Shown piece after piece: positions 50,491 through 59,533 of a stretch of 64,000 nt of DNA. The notes under the pieces are model-generated. The model saw only the letters and a list, made by a program, of their open reading frames with translations, had not been told where the DNA came from and made no database searches. This DNA is from Chloroflexota bacterium (GTDB lineage Bacteria > Chloroflexota > Anaerolineae > Anaerolineales > Villigracilaceae): NCBI GenBank assembly GCA_016234555.1, contig JACRBJ010000078.1, positions 1 through 64,000 of the forward strand. The letters are read 5' to 3'. The position numbers and the translations under genes are program-made. The first letter of the stretch is position 1; each line of letters begins with the position of its first letter.

Positions 50491-50496
50491 CCACGG

Positions 50497-50521
50497 GCGG
50501 GGCAGGAGAACCCTGTCCCGC
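50497..50521 (+). terminator. Intercistronic hairpin after capsid genes
   Basis: GCGGGGCAGG / CCTGTCCCGC (one G-U), followed by TTATTAAATT. It may partially terminate after the major capsid region and reduce expression of connector genes. Confidence 0.6.
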
Positions 50522-50545
50522 TTATTAAATTATCTGGATAAGAAA

Positions 50546-50977
50546 ATGGCACTTACCCGCGCACAAGTTGAATCCATATTGGTCTCGCGCTGTAAAAAAC
50601 GCATGGTGTTTGTCGAGTTTGCAATTACGACAAACGGAAGCAATGCCGACCTGAATGACCCAATCTGCACTGCGCTGCAGGTCATGGGTATCAACCCCGC
50701 GAACATCGCCAGCGTAGCAGACAGCGACCTTGCAACCGTGACGGACGCCGCGAAACTCTGTGATCTGGCTGAGGTTAGGCTGCTGGAAAACATCCTCGGC
50801 AACTCGGACAAGGTCACGCTTCAAGCTGCCAGCGGGACCGAACATTTCAGCAACGCCAACGATGCGCTGGAAAAGATGATTGCGCGGAAACAAGCCGAAG
50901 TCCAGAAGAAATATGGCGTAGGCTTGGGAAGCCTGCAATCTGGCAAGTTAAGCATGTCGTTCCAAGCAAAGCCATGA
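50546..50977 (+). CDS. Head-tail connector-region protein
   Basis: 143 residues from the ATG of MALTRAQVESILVSRCK. Helical with a small beta segment. Position between capsid and minor capsid/tail completion genes suggests a connector or adaptor. CTGGATAAGAAAATGG at its start resembles the GGATAAG part of the phage TGAACACTT repeats. Last four bases overlap the next gene. Confidence 0.6.
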   Translation: MALTRAQVESILVSRCKKRMVFVEFAITTNGSNADLNDPICTALQVMGINPANIASVADSDLATVTDAAKLCDLAEVRLLENILGNSDKVTLQAASGTEHFSNANDALEKMIARKQAEVQKKYGVGLGSLQSGKLSMSFQAKP

Positions 50978-51381
50978 TCACCAATACCCCAATGACCGTC
51001 TACAACAAATACGTCGAAAACCGTGCTGAAAAATACCAGCGCACGGCGCTTTCTGCTGTACTGTGGGACTCATCCAGCGCGACGGTCAAACACAAGTCTG
51101 CCAACATGCAGGATAACAAGGCGGTCATCGCCCTGCCGCATTACATCGGCGGAGCGTACCTCAAACCGAAAGTCTGGCTCGCGCTCGTCGACAAAACTGC
51201 GAATTGGACGCTACAGGAGGGCGACGTGGTCGTGCGTGGAATCGTCGTCGACGAAATTACCGAAGGCTTCACCCTCTCGGCTCTCCGTGCCAAATATGAC
51301 GACGTGCTGGAAATCGTCTCGGTTGCCTTCATGGATCAGGGTTCGCCAAACACCCATCACTGGGAGGTACTCTGCAAATGA
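50974..51381 (+). CDS. DUF6751-like head completion protein
   Basis: 135 residues, ATGA overlap with the previous gene. A beta-rich protein with MTVYNKYVENRAEKYQRTALSAVLWDSS at the start and DVVVRGIVVDEITEGFTLSALRAKYDDVLEI in the middle, resembling DUF6751 phage proteins of the head-tail joining region. Confidence 0.6.
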   Translation: MITNTPMTVYNKYVENRAEKYQRTALSAVLWDSSSATVKHKSANMQDNKAVIALPHYIGGAYLKPKVWLALVDKTANWTLQEGDVVVRGIVVDEITEGFTLSALRAKYDDVLEIVSVAFMDQGSPNTHHWEVLCK

Positions 51382-51773
51382 CCCCTCCGAAGATCATCAC
51401 ACCTCGCGGAGCCATCATTCAGACCAAAGGCGGAAGGGCAAAACTGGAATGGAATACCACCTTCCAACGGTGGCAGGGAAATTTCTCTGCCGCTCAGCGT
51501 TTTGTGGATAGTGAAGTCTTACGTTTGTCAGAGCCATATATCCCACTCTTGACCTCGATGCTCATCAAGTCAGGAATCCTCGGCACGAACATCGGTTCTG
51601 GCGTAGTCGAGTGGATTGCCCCATACGCGAAGGCTCAGTATTTCAGCAAGCGCAAGCCTGGCAGCCAAACAGGACCGCTACGAGGTCCGCAATGGTTCGA
51701 GCGTATGAAGCGCGTCCACCGTAACAGGATTGTCGCGGGCGCGCGGCGAATTGCAGGGAGGGGTGGCGTATGA
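51378..51773 (+). CDS. Minor capsid protein (Minor_capsid_2-like)
   Basis: 131 residues, ATGA overlap. The segment VDSEVLRLSEPYIPLLTSMLIKSGIL and VVEWIAPYAKAQYFSKRK is characteristic of Minor_capsid_2, an HK97 gp10-like tail-completion group. The Arg-rich end may bind DNA or the connector. Confidence 0.8.
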   Translation: MTPPKIITPRGAIIQTKGGRAKLEWNTTFQRWQGNFSAAQRFVDSEVLRLSEPYIPLLTSMLIKSGILGTNIGSGVVEWIAPYAKAQYFSKRKPGSQTGPLRGPQWFERMKRVHRNRIVAGARRIAGRGGV

Positions 51774-52183
51774 GCATGATTAGCGCCGTGCGCGATTTCC
51801 TGCTGACCTATCCTCCAATGGCAGACAGCTTGATTCATGTGGATGTGCTTGGCGGAACTCCAACCGAATACGCCGTGATTCCAGTGCCAGGTGACCGTAA
51901 AAAAAATCAATATCTGGACGGCGGTTCTGACCGTGAATATCCCTTCCTGATTCAATCTGTGGAGTCTACCGCCGACGAATTGGAGCGCATCGAAAACAGC
52001 GGCTTTTACGAGGCTCTTGCCGATTGGTTGGAAGAGCAAACCGAAGCGGGGAACCTGCCAAACCTGGGTGCGGGCAAGACCGCAGAATCCATTGAAGCCG
52101 TGTCCTGGGGCTTTGTGTACGAACAAGGCGCAAGCGCCACGGGAATTTATCAAATCACTTGCAAGTTGGCTTATGTGCAATAA
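51770..52183 (+). CDS. Minor capsid/tail terminator protein (Minor_capsid_3-like)
   Basis: 137 residues, ATGA overlap. A compact alpha-beta protein, YPPMADSLIHVDVLGGTPTEYAVIPVPGD, IENSGFYEALADWLEEQT; this fits the Minor_capsid_3/tail-terminator group that caps the tail tube at the head end. Its place directly before the tail tube gene supports this. Confidence 0.75.
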   Translation: MSMISAVRDFLLTYPPMADSLIHVDVLGGTPTEYAVIPVPGDRKKNQYLDGGSDREYPFLIQSVESTADELERIENSGFYEALADWLEEQTEAGNLPNLGAGKTAESIEAVSWGFVYEQGASATGIYQITCKLAYVQ

Positions 52184-52195
52184 CAGGAGAAAAGC

Positions 52196-52678
52196 ATGAC
52201 CACAAAAATCAAAAGTTCACAAGGAAAAACCTTCCTCAACACCACACCTTCCTTAACCGCGACCTATAGTCTGATTGGGGATGGCGTGACATCATTGGAA
52301 ACCGACTACGGTCCGAAGACAACCGAGGAAACCTATGTCCACCAAGACAATGCCAGCATCAGCGTTGACAGCTACGCCCCAAAGCTTTCTGTCGAAATGA
52401 CAGCGAAGCTTGGCGACGCCGCGTTTGCATTCATCGATGCTTTGCGAAAAAGCCGCGCAGTTCTTGGCGATGCAGAGACGGATATTGTCAATGTGTGGCT
52501 GTACGAGACCCCCACTGCGGGAGCCTATCCTGCCGAGAGGCAACCTGTCGCCATCCAAATCGACACAGACACGCGGGAAGGCGGCGTCCCCATGAAGATC
52601 AAGTACACCATCAACTATGTCGGCGACCCGACCCCCGGCACGTTCAACCCGACCACCGGCACGTTTACCGCTTCCTAA
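52196..52678 (+). CDS. Major tail (tube) protein
   Basis: 160 residues, AGGAG upstream. Beta-rich, with TYSLIGDGVTSLETDYGPKTTEETYV and a Thr/Pro C-terminus (GTFNPTTGTFTAS) as in tail tube proteins. The polymer should form the tail tube. An intercistronic hairpin follows. Confidence 0.8.
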   Translation: MTTKIKSSQGKTFLNTTPSLTATYSLIGDGVTSLETDYGPKTTEETYVHQDNASISVDSYAPKLSVEMTAKLGDAAFAFIDALRKSRAVLGDAETDIVNVWLYETPTAGAYPAERQPVAIQIDTDTREGGVPMKIKYTINYVGDPTPGTFNPTTGTFTAS

Positions 52679-52685
52679 CGGATAA

Positions 52686-52715
52686 CGATGAAGGGCGAGT
52701 AATTGCCCTTCATCG
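52686..52715. other. Intercistronic hairpin after the tail tube gene
   Basis: CGATGAAGGGC / GCCCTTCATCG, perfect 11-bp stem with an eight-base loop and no T-run. Likely an mRNA 3' stabiliser or partial barrier that favours tail tube expression. Confidence 0.65.
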
Positions 52716-52727
52716 GCTGAGGCTTAC

Positions 52728-53183
52728 ATGCAAAACACCATTCAAATCAATACCGGAACAGTAGATCTGGCGATTGTCCGCGACAACAACAGCGCCGGCA
52801 CGCTTTCATTCAACCCGACTGACACCCTGTTTGCTGAGCGATTTTACGCTTTGCTTGGAGACCTGCAAAAGAACCTCAAAGACTACAAAGAGCGCGGGCT
52901 CGAACTCGGCAAAAAGGGCGTCGACGAAGATGGCGTGCCGCAAAATGTGGAAGAACACATTGCCCTGCAAATCGAGTTGTGCAATTATCTCCGCGATAAG
53001 ACAGACAAGGTTTTCGGCGAGGGCACTTCTCAAAAGCTGTTCGGCGAAGTCCGCAATCTCGAAGTTTACAAACAGTTTTTCGACGGGATTCTTCCATACT
53101 TCCAGCAGGCACGCGCTGAGAAAGTTGCGAGGTACACCACCGAAACGAGCGCAAAGCGAAACCGCCGCAAAAGCAAGAAATGA
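52728..53183 (+). CDS. DUF6673-like tail assembly protein
   Basis: 151 residues, GAGG upstream. Short beta N-terminus (IQINTGTVDLAIVRDN), then helical (ERFYALLGDLQKNLKDYKERG) and a basic end. It precedes the Gp15 gene with an ATGA overlap. No slippery heptamer was seen at the junction, so coupling rather than frameshifting is inferred. Probably one of two tail chaperones. Confidence 0.7.
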   Translation: MQNTIQINTGTVDLAIVRDNNSAGTLSFNPTDTLFAERFYALLGDLQKNLKDYKERGLELGKKGVDEDGVPQNVEEHIALQIELCNYLRDKTDKVFGEGTSQKLFGEVRNLEVYKQFFDGILPYFQQARAEKVARYTTETSAKRNRRKSKK

Positions 53184-53800
53184 ATATCCTCGTTGACGCC
53201 CTGCCTGAGACGGTCGAAATTGGTGGCAGAGTATATCAACTCAGCACTGATTTCCGACCATGCCTAAAAACCATCATAGCGTGTGAGGATTCGGAGTTGA
53301 CTGGGCACGAAAAGGCGCTGGTAATCCTGACAAACCTTTTTCCCGAAATACCAGACAACCTCGAAGCCGCGATGGAAAAAGCTCAATGGTTTCTTGATGG
53401 CGGGGATGCACAACAGGAACGAACAGATGAACGACAGCAGCCAAGAGTTTACTCCTTCTCCAAAGACTCGAGTTTCATCTTCGCGGCATTCAGACAGACA
53501 CACGGAATCGATTTACAGACGGTTCAAATGCACTGGTGGGTCTTTATCGCGCTGTTCATGGATATTGGGCAGGACACTACTTTTAGTCAGTTGACGGCTC
53601 TCCGGAAACGGATCAAGACAGGAAAAGCCAACAAGTACGAGCGCGAGGCGGCTAGGGAACTTGGCGACATCTTCGAGATTGCCAATACAGAGACACGCGA
53701 CCTGAGTGAACTTGAAGCCGAAGATGAATTTATGCGAGCGTGGAAATCGCACCTCGAACAACAGGAATCACAATGTCCGCAGGATACGACGGTTCAATAA
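53180..53800 (+). CDS. Gp15-family tail assembly chaperone
   Basis: 206 residues. Signature of bacteriophage Gp15: DALPETVEIGGRVYQLSTDFRPCLKT at about 7-32, an ALVILTNLFPEIP segment and HWWVFIALFMDIGQDTTFSQLTALRKR near 120-148. Chaperones of this type bind the tape measure. Start overlaps the upstream gene (ATGA); the tape measure start lies inside its end. Confidence 0.85.
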   Translation: MNILVDALPETVEIGGRVYQLSTDFRPCLKTIIACEDSELTGHEKALVILTNLFPEIPDNLEAAMEKAQWFLDGGDAQQERTDERQQPRVYSFSKDSSFIFAAFRQTHGIDLQTVQMHWWVFIALFMDIGQDTTFSQLTALRKRIKTGKANKYEREAARELGDIFEIANTETRDLSELEAEDEFMRAWKSHLEQQESQCPQDTTVQ

Positions 53801-56070
53801 AAATCGACACCAGCATCAACAGTAGTGGTTTCAACAAGGGCGTCAAAGGCTTGACGACCTCGTTGAAGTCTCTGGCTATTGCTGTAGGAATCGCTTTCAG
53901 TCTTAGCGCGGTGATCGCTTTTGGTAAAGCGTCTGTTGATGCGGCGAGCGAAATTCAATCCGCATTTATCGGATTGCAGTCCATCGTAGAAGGACAGGGG
54001 AAATCCTTCTCAGGCGCGAAAGAGTTCATCAACGATTACATTGCCGATGGGCTTGTGCCGGCGGCGAACGCCGTGACCGCCTACAAGAATCTGCTCATGC
54101 GCGGGTATTCCACTGACCAGATCGAAACGGTCATGAACGCGCTCAAAAATGCGTCCGCGTTCGGGCGGCAGGGGTCGCTCACGATGGGACAGGCAGTCCA
54201 GAGCGCCACCGAAGGTCTGAAAAACGAAAACAGCATTTTAGTTGACAACGCGGGTGTGACCAAGAACGTCTCGATGATGTGGAAGGACTACGCCATTTCA
54301 ATCGGGACAACGGTCGGAGCGCTAACCAAAGAGCAGAAAATCGAAGCCGAGGTACAGGGGATTTTGGAGGAAACCCGCTTCCAAATGGACGACGCGGCGA
54401 AACTCTCGCAAACATACGCCGGCAAGATATCCGCTTTGGGGGTGTCGTTCAAAAATCTCAAAGTTGCCATCGGTAATTCGATTATCCCCATCATCGATCA
54501 GGTCGTGCCGTACATCAAAGCCGCAGTCGATGCGCTGACGATTTACTTTAACCAGGTCGCGCAAATCATGAACGCGCTGTTCGGGACAAACGTCTCGATG
54601 GCTTCCGTGTCAGACAGCATGACAGAAGTCGCAGACAGCACCCAGGACGCGGCTGACGCCCAAGACAACCTGGCTGATTCCACTGGTAACGCGGCTAAGG
54701 CGGCAAAAGGCGCCCTGGCTGCCTTCGACCAACTCAATGTTCTTCAGATGCAGGATGCGGGCACAGAAAACGCTGCTGCTGCACCAATTACCCTGCCACC
54801 CGTCGACGACTCTCCCATCGAACAAGGCACAAGCGCGCTGGAGGAAAGAGTCCTTGCGTTCAAAGCGAAATTCCTTGAATACATCCAGCCGGTAATAGAC
54901 GCGCTTGGACGGCTCAAAGAATCACTTACTCCTTTGGCTGAGACAATTTGGTATGGACTCAAATGGGCGTGGGACAACATTCTCGTGCCTCTTGGCTCAT
55001 GGGCGATTACAGATTTGCTCCCTGCGTTTCTTGACTTGCTTGGCGGAGCCGCAGAGTTACTCAACGACATCCTGATTGCCCTACAACCTATCTGGATGTG
55101 GTTTTGGGAAAATTTCTTGCGACCGCTTGCTGAATGGGTCGGCGGAAAGATCGTGGATTTTCTGTATTGGCTTGCCGATGCGCTCAAACGTTTAGGCGGA
55201 TGGATCGAGCAAAACGGGACGACTTTATTTTCTATTGTAAGTGTCATCATGGCAATTGTGGGCGTGCTGTGGCTGCTGAACGCTGTTGTTGGCGCGATCA
55301 ATGTTGCCATAGGCATATACAACAGCGTTATGGCGATTGTCGCCACTGTCACGGAGGCAGTAAGCCTGCCTTTGCTGTTGGTCATCGCATTAATTGTGGC
55401 TATCGGCGTGTTAATCTACCTGCTCATTACTCAATGGGACAATCTTTCTGTGACTGTAAAACAGATCGCTTTTATTATTAATTTTTATTTCCTGCAACTC
55501 AAAGAACAGCTTTCAACCACCATAAAACAGCTTGGGTTCATCATATCTTACTATTTCAACCAAGCCGCAACTTCTTTCAAGGATGCGTTTTTTGTCGCGC
55601 TTGATGCTGTCAACGAAAAATTCATTTCCATTTTCGAGGGGCTAAAAACCTTTGTCAAAGGGATTATCAATGGGATTATCGACCTTATTAATGGAATGAT
55701 CAGCAGAATTATTTCAGGCATCAACAACGTTGTCGAATCGGCGAACGCAGTTGGAAATGTGCTGCCTGGGTATTCGCCAATTCCTGCCCTGATCACGCCG
55801 AAAATACCATACCTGGCAACCGGGGCTGTAATACCACCGAACTCTAAATTTGCGGCGATTTTGGGAGACCAAAAGAGAGGGGTAAATATCGAAGCGCCTG
55901 CCGACCTTATCAGACAAATTGTCCGCGAAGAAACTGGAAAAGTAACTGCGTCGGTAACGGTCAATTTTGCCGGCAGTCTGGCTGGACTGGTCAGGGAATT
56001 AAAGCCTTACATAGACAAAGAAACTGTTCGCGTTGGCGACAACTTAATAACAGGTGGAGCGACGGCATGA
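53773..56070 (+). CDS. Tail tape measure protein
   Basis: 765 residues from the ATG of MSAGYDGSIKIDTSI, chosen for AGGA upstream; it overlaps Gp15 by 28 bases. Tape-measure features: SGFNKGVKGLTTSLKSLAIAVG near the start, a central helical part, strong hydrophobic segments at about 490-560 and a long C-terminal region. At about 0.15 nm per residue, a tail of roughly 115 nm is expected by the usual rule. Confidence 0.9.
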   Translation: MSAGYDGSIKIDTSINSSGFNKGVKGLTTSLKSLAIAVGIAFSLSAVIAFGKASVDAASEIQSAFIGLQSIVEGQGKSFSGAKEFINDYIADGLVPAANAVTAYKNLLMRGYSTDQIETVMNALKNASAFGRQGSLTMGQAVQSATEGLKNENSILVDNAGVTKNVSMMWKDYAISIGTTVGALTKEQKIEAEVQGILEETRFQMDDAAKLSQTYAGKISALGVSFKNLKVAIGNSIIPIIDQVVPYIKAAVDALTIYFNQVAQIMNALFGTNVSMASVSDSMTEVADSTQDAADAQDNLADSTGNAAKAAKGALAAFDQLNVLQMQDAGTENAAAAPITLPPVDDSPIEQGTSALEERVLAFKAKFLEYIQPVIDALGRLKESLTPLAETIWYGLKWAWDNILVPLGSWAITDLLPAFLDLLGGAAELLNDILIALQPIWMWFWENFLRPLAEWVGGKIVDFLYWLADALKRLGGWIEQNGTTLFSIVSVIMAIVGVLWLLNAVVGAINVAIGIYNSVMAIVATVTEAVSLPLLLVIALIVAIGVLIYLLITQWDNLSVTVKQIAFIINFYFLQLKEQLSTTIKQLGFIISYYFNQAATSFKDAFFVALDAVNEKFISIFEGLKTFVKGIINGIIDLINGMISRIISGINNVVESANAVGNVLPGYSPIPALITPKIPYLATGAVIPPNSKFAAILGDQKRGVNIEAPADLIRQIVREETGKVTASVTVNFAGSLAGLVRELKPYIDKETVRVGDNLITGGATA

Positions 56071-56438
56071 GTGTGACAATTGACGGAACGACATTCGATA
56101 TACATGTTCTGAGCGTCCACAGGACTGCCGACTTTTTGGACAAATACGCAGAACGAACCGAGGACGGCGTTCTACACCGCGAGTTAATCGGTGTGTATTT
56201 CAATTACCAGTTGAAGTTTGCGAGAACCAATAACGTCTCTGCTTATGTAGCGCTCTGGCAAAAATTAACAGAGCCGGTCGAGTTTCACGAAGTCACAATT
56301 CCTGATGAAGACGGCTCGTTCACTTTCACTGCGTATTTTTCCAATGTTTCGGACGAACTACACAGAGACAAGGGAGCCACAAAGTTCTGGAAATCCCTAA
56401 CCGTGAACTTTATTGCCAAGGAACCAGCCCGTGCCTAA
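56067..56438 (+). CDS. Tail protein (distal region)
   Basis: 123 residues, ATGA overlap. A beta-rich protein (IDGTTFDIHVLSVHRTADFLDKY, VTIPDEDGSFTFTAYFSNVSDEL). Its location after the tape measure suggests a distal tail role. No firm family. Confidence 0.65.
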   Translation: MSVTIDGTTFDIHVLSVHRTADFLDKYAERTEDGVLHRELIGVYFNYQLKFARTNNVSAYVALWQKLTEPVEFHEVTIPDEDGSFTFTAYFSNVSDELHRDKGATKFWKSLTVNFIAKEPARA

Positions 56439-58131
56439 GACATCCACGATCATCAGTTTTGGACTATTCGTGCAGGTCACCAAGCAGGATGGCAATCCTG
56501 CTTGCTCAGACCTGCAACCATTTTCCAAAATTGCCGACCTGAAAACTGGAACATACACGACTTCCCCATTCATATCCATGGAACCAGGCTTTTGGCTTCT
56601 GAACGGGGATTACAAGTTCCTGCCTGTGAACACCGCCAATGTGCATGTTGGACTCATGAGCCTATCCATGTCGGATGGGTCGGGCAACTTCTCTTTTCCG
56701 CCTGTTCTAAATGTTGTTTTTTCAGAGCCGCACAACACCAACGGTCTTGTACTACTGTTTTCGCAAATATCCGAAGACTGGTGTTCGCATTTGCTTGTGT
56801 CGTATTATGATGCGGCTGATGCGCTAATTGCGTCTACAGACTATTACCCTGCCTCGTGGAGCCTGTCAACAGAGGATGCAATCGAAGGATTCCAAAGGAT
56901 TGCGATCACATTCTATTCGACCAATAAGCCCTACAGGTATCTTCGTTTGCAACGAATCGACTACGGCAGGGTGATCGAGTTCACCGAGGCAGACGTTAAG
57001 ACAGCCACGGTCGTCGAAGAAACCAATCTTATCTCCACCGAATTGCCCATTGGGACACTCGAACTAAACCTCCAATCAAACAACGCGGAATTCAGTATCA
57101 CCAATCCAGAGGGAGCATTTGCAGAATTGCAAGTCAGGCAGCCATTGGACGTGTATGAGATTGTAGGAACCAACACGCTCTACATCGGCAGGTTCTATTT
57201 GGACGAATGGGAGACCAAGAGCGAGACCGAAGTAAGGTTTTACGCAGTTGACGCAATTGGGATACTCGACACTAACACCTATTGGGGAGGTATCTGGCTG
57301 ACGCCTGTTACTGCCGAAGTTCTGATTGCCGAGATCATGGGCGAATTGGGAATGTCCTATGAACTTGATACTGTTCTGGAAGACAGTACGGTTCAAGGCT
57401 GGCTCCCAATATGCTCATATCGCCAGGCTCTGTTGCAAATAGCATTCGCCATTGGCGCGAAGGTTTACTGCGCTCGAAGCGGATCAATCGTCATCAAGAA
57501 AAGCCCGCTTGTCAGCGAGGTTGTAACGCCAGAAGTGAACATAACTTCCGCAGAGAAAAGCGCTAAACAAAAGCTTTCTCTTAAAACGATGGTTACAGGA
57601 GTGGAACTTACCACTTTTGCATACTCTTACGGCGAAGAATACAAGCAGCTTGCCAGCGTGATTTTGGGGGCTGGAACACACTACATCAAATTTAGCAAAC
57701 CCTGCCACGACACAGAGGTTTCTTCGGGAGACGCTGTTGTTACGGGGCGCAATGCTAATTATGTGGAGGTCGAAGTTGCCACCGCCGGGACAATCGTCAT
57801 CAGCGGGTATGAATTCCAGGAATCAAACTCGGTGTATTCCGTCTACAACAGCGAAATTGGAGCGGAAGTCAAAACAAACATCGTTTCGATAAGCAATTCA
57901 ACCCTTGTCCACCCAAGCAAAGGCGGAGCACTAGTTCAGCGGCTTTATGACTTCTACCAGCAAAGATACGTTCAAGAAGTCAGGTTGTACGCACCCAGTC
58001 TCGAAATAGGTCAGTCGGTTCTCGTGGATGTTCCGAACTCGAAGAAATTGAAAGGATTCGCTCACAAAGCCACGCTTGATCTAACTGGCGGTTTCAGGGT
58101 CGACGCAACTATGACAGGGGTGCTGCAATGA
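56431..58131 (+). CDS. Tail/baseplate hub-like protein
   Basis: 566 residues from a GTG (AAGGAA nine bases upstream); a TTG 18 bases earlier is possible. A beta-rich N-terminus followed by VRQPLDVYEIVGTNTLYIGRFYLDEWETKSE (about 230-260), which resembles hub proteins of siphophage tails, and a C-terminal domain ending with IGQSVLVDVPNSKKLKGFAHKATLDLTGG. It probably closes the tail tip. ATGA overlap with the next gene. Confidence 0.7.
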   Translation: MPKTSTIISFGLFVQVTKQDGNPACSDLQPFSKIADLKTGTYTTSPFISMEPGFWLLNGDYKFLPVNTANVHVGLMSLSMSDGSGNFSFPPVLNVVFSEPHNTNGLVLLFSQISEDWCSHLLVSYYDAADALIASTDYYPASWSLSTEDAIEGFQRIAITFYSTNKPYRYLRLQRIDYGRVIEFTEADVKTATVVEETNLISTELPIGTLELNLQSNNAEFSITNPEGAFAELQVRQPLDVYEIVGTNTLYIGRFYLDEWETKSETEVRFYAVDAIGILDTNTYWGGIWLTPVTAEVLIAEIMGELGMSYELDTVLEDSTVQGWLPICSYRQALLQIAFAIGAKVYCARSGSIVIKKSPLVSEVVTPEVNITSAEKSAKQKLSLKTMVTGVELTTFAYSYGEEYKQLASVILGAGTHYIKFSKPCHDTEVSSGDAVVTGRNANYVEVEVATAGTIVISGYEFQESNSVYSVYNSEIGAEVKTNIVSISNSTLVHPSKGGALVQRLYDFYQQRYVQEVRLYAPSLEIGQSVLVDVPNSKKLKGFAHKATLDLTGGFRVDATMTGVLQ

Positions 58132-58778
58132 GTAGCCTGAAATACATCCATCCCATTACCGACAGGACTCTGGCTGACATCACCGCCAGAACCGCCAAAG
58201 GCTATTTCAATCTGGTCGATTGGTATAGGGTTTATGACAACTCCGTGTATCTCAGGGACCTGCTTGAGTGTCTTCTCGGCAGGACGTTGTCATGGACAGA
58301 TGTTTCCTATCCAACAATCACTACATTCCCAACTGTCGCCAGCCTAAATCAGATGCTGCAGAACATCATCAATATGGAGGAATCTGCCGGTTTTCCTGTT
58401 ATTTCTGGCATGGTAGTTATCACCGCCGACTGGCAGGAGGGAACTGGCGCTGTCAGTCCAGACTACGAAGACGCGAATAACTGGGAAAACCTCATAGAGC
58501 AGGTGCGGAACACCATTGCTCTGGCGGCTGATTACCGGATCCAGTCCGGGGTTTCAAGTTGTGGTCAGCAAAGGTTTTTCCAAAGCAGATTCAGGACATT
58601 CAGGTACGCAATTCCTGTCTACTCCCCCATTGCATCTTTTGTCGCCGGAATTGGATCTTCCGATTGCGGAAGTGTCAGAGGCAGAAAGTTTAGAACTTAC
58701 GAAAGCGTTTCGCGCCCTGTTGCCGGTTTGAAATCTTGTGGCGCTTCCAGAAACATGTTGAACACGAGGAGATACTAA
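58128..58778 (+). CDS. Tail-tip associated protein
   Basis: 216 residues. The first 130 are mixed alpha/beta with aromatic residues (YFNLVDWYRVYDNSVYLRDLLE); the last 80 are rich in Ser, Arg and Cys. Its stop overlaps the next start (TAATG). No family recognised. An alternative frame covers 58516-58731, but the assigned frame is favoured by coupling at both ends. Confidence 0.6.
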   Translation: MSSLKYIHPITDRTLADITARTAKGYFNLVDWYRVYDNSVYLRDLLECLLGRTLSWTDVSYPTITTFPTVASLNQMLQNIINMEESAGFPVISGMVVITADWQEGTGAVSPDYEDANNWENLIEQVRNTIALAADYRIQSGVSSCGQQRFFQSRFRTFRYAIPVYSPIASFVAGIGSSDCGSVRGRKFRTYESVSRPVAGLKSCGASRNMLNTRRY

Positions 58779-59530
58779 TGCCTTACGAAAAAACAAACTG
58801 GGTTGACGAGGTTCCCGCCAGCACCCCAGTCGAATACACGATTGACGGTGACGGCGGAACAATCACCAATGCAACCATCGAGGTCGAAACACCAATTACT
58901 CCTGGGACGCCAGTGAATGCCTCCAATCTGAATCACATGGAGGACGGGATCGAGACCGCCCAGGAAACTGCAGAAAATGCGGGGGCAGCCGCTGCATCTG
59001 CACAGGCAACTGCAAACGCAGCTATTCCAAAGAGCATTGCTACAGCAGTTGGAGACATTCTCTACGCTACAGCATCAGCGGTATGGGCGAAATTGGCAAA
59101 GCCCTCAGTCAATTCCGTCCTAAGGATGACACCTGCCGGTTCTCCAAGTTGGAAAGCTGAAAGTGATTTTATTCAGTCTTTGATCTATCGACGGCAAGGT
59201 GGCGATGCTGATGACTGGAATGTAGGAGGTACAACAAGTTTCACCCCCGCTGCACCTCTTATCCAGGTAGGAAAAACAAGCAACTTTCAACCTGTCACTT
59301 CTGACGGTTCATACTACTACTACCATCTAACTGTAACATTTCCGCAGGCTTTCAACAAAGTACCTCTAATCCTGCTAACTCCAACACCCTACTTTGTTGA
59401 ATTGCACTATCACGCAACACATGTTGTTTTGTACAGCATAAGTGTTAGCAGTTTCCATTTTTATTTATTCACAGACTTTGCTGGCAGTGCAATAAATTGG
59501 TACATGCACTGGATGGCAATTGGAGAATAA
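58778..59530 (+). CDS. Tail fibre with H-type-lectin-like end
   Basis: 250 residues, GAGGAG before ATG. N-terminal anchor with VNASNLNHMEDGIETAQ, an Ala-rich coiled part, and a C-terminal beta domain: LTVTFPQAFNKVPLILLTPTP and VVLYSISVSSFHFYLFTDF, then WYMHWMAIGE, like an H-type lectin (discoidin-like). It probably binds a host surface sugar. Confidence 0.7.
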   Translation: MPYEKTNWVDEVPASTPVEYTIDGDGGTITNATIEVETPITPGTPVNASNLNHMEDGIETAQETAENAGAAAASAQATANAAIPKSIATAVGDILYATASAVWAKLAKPSVNSVLRMTPAGSPSWKAESDFIQSLIYRRQGGDADDWNVGGTTSFTPAAPLIQVGKTSNFQPVTSDGSYYYYHLTVTFPQAFNKVPLILLTPTPYFVELHYHATHVVLYSISVSSFHFYLFTDFAGSAINWYMHWMAIGE

Positions 59531-59533
59531 GCT

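Noticed and set aside
53170..53190. Programmed frameshift between the two tail chaperones
   Set aside because: The junction is an ordinary ATGA overlap with a start codon; no slippery heptamer was seen.
58516..58731. Alternative frame in the tail-tip gene
   Set aside because: The assigned frame is joined at both ends by overlapping start/stop codons; the alternative has no ribosome site.
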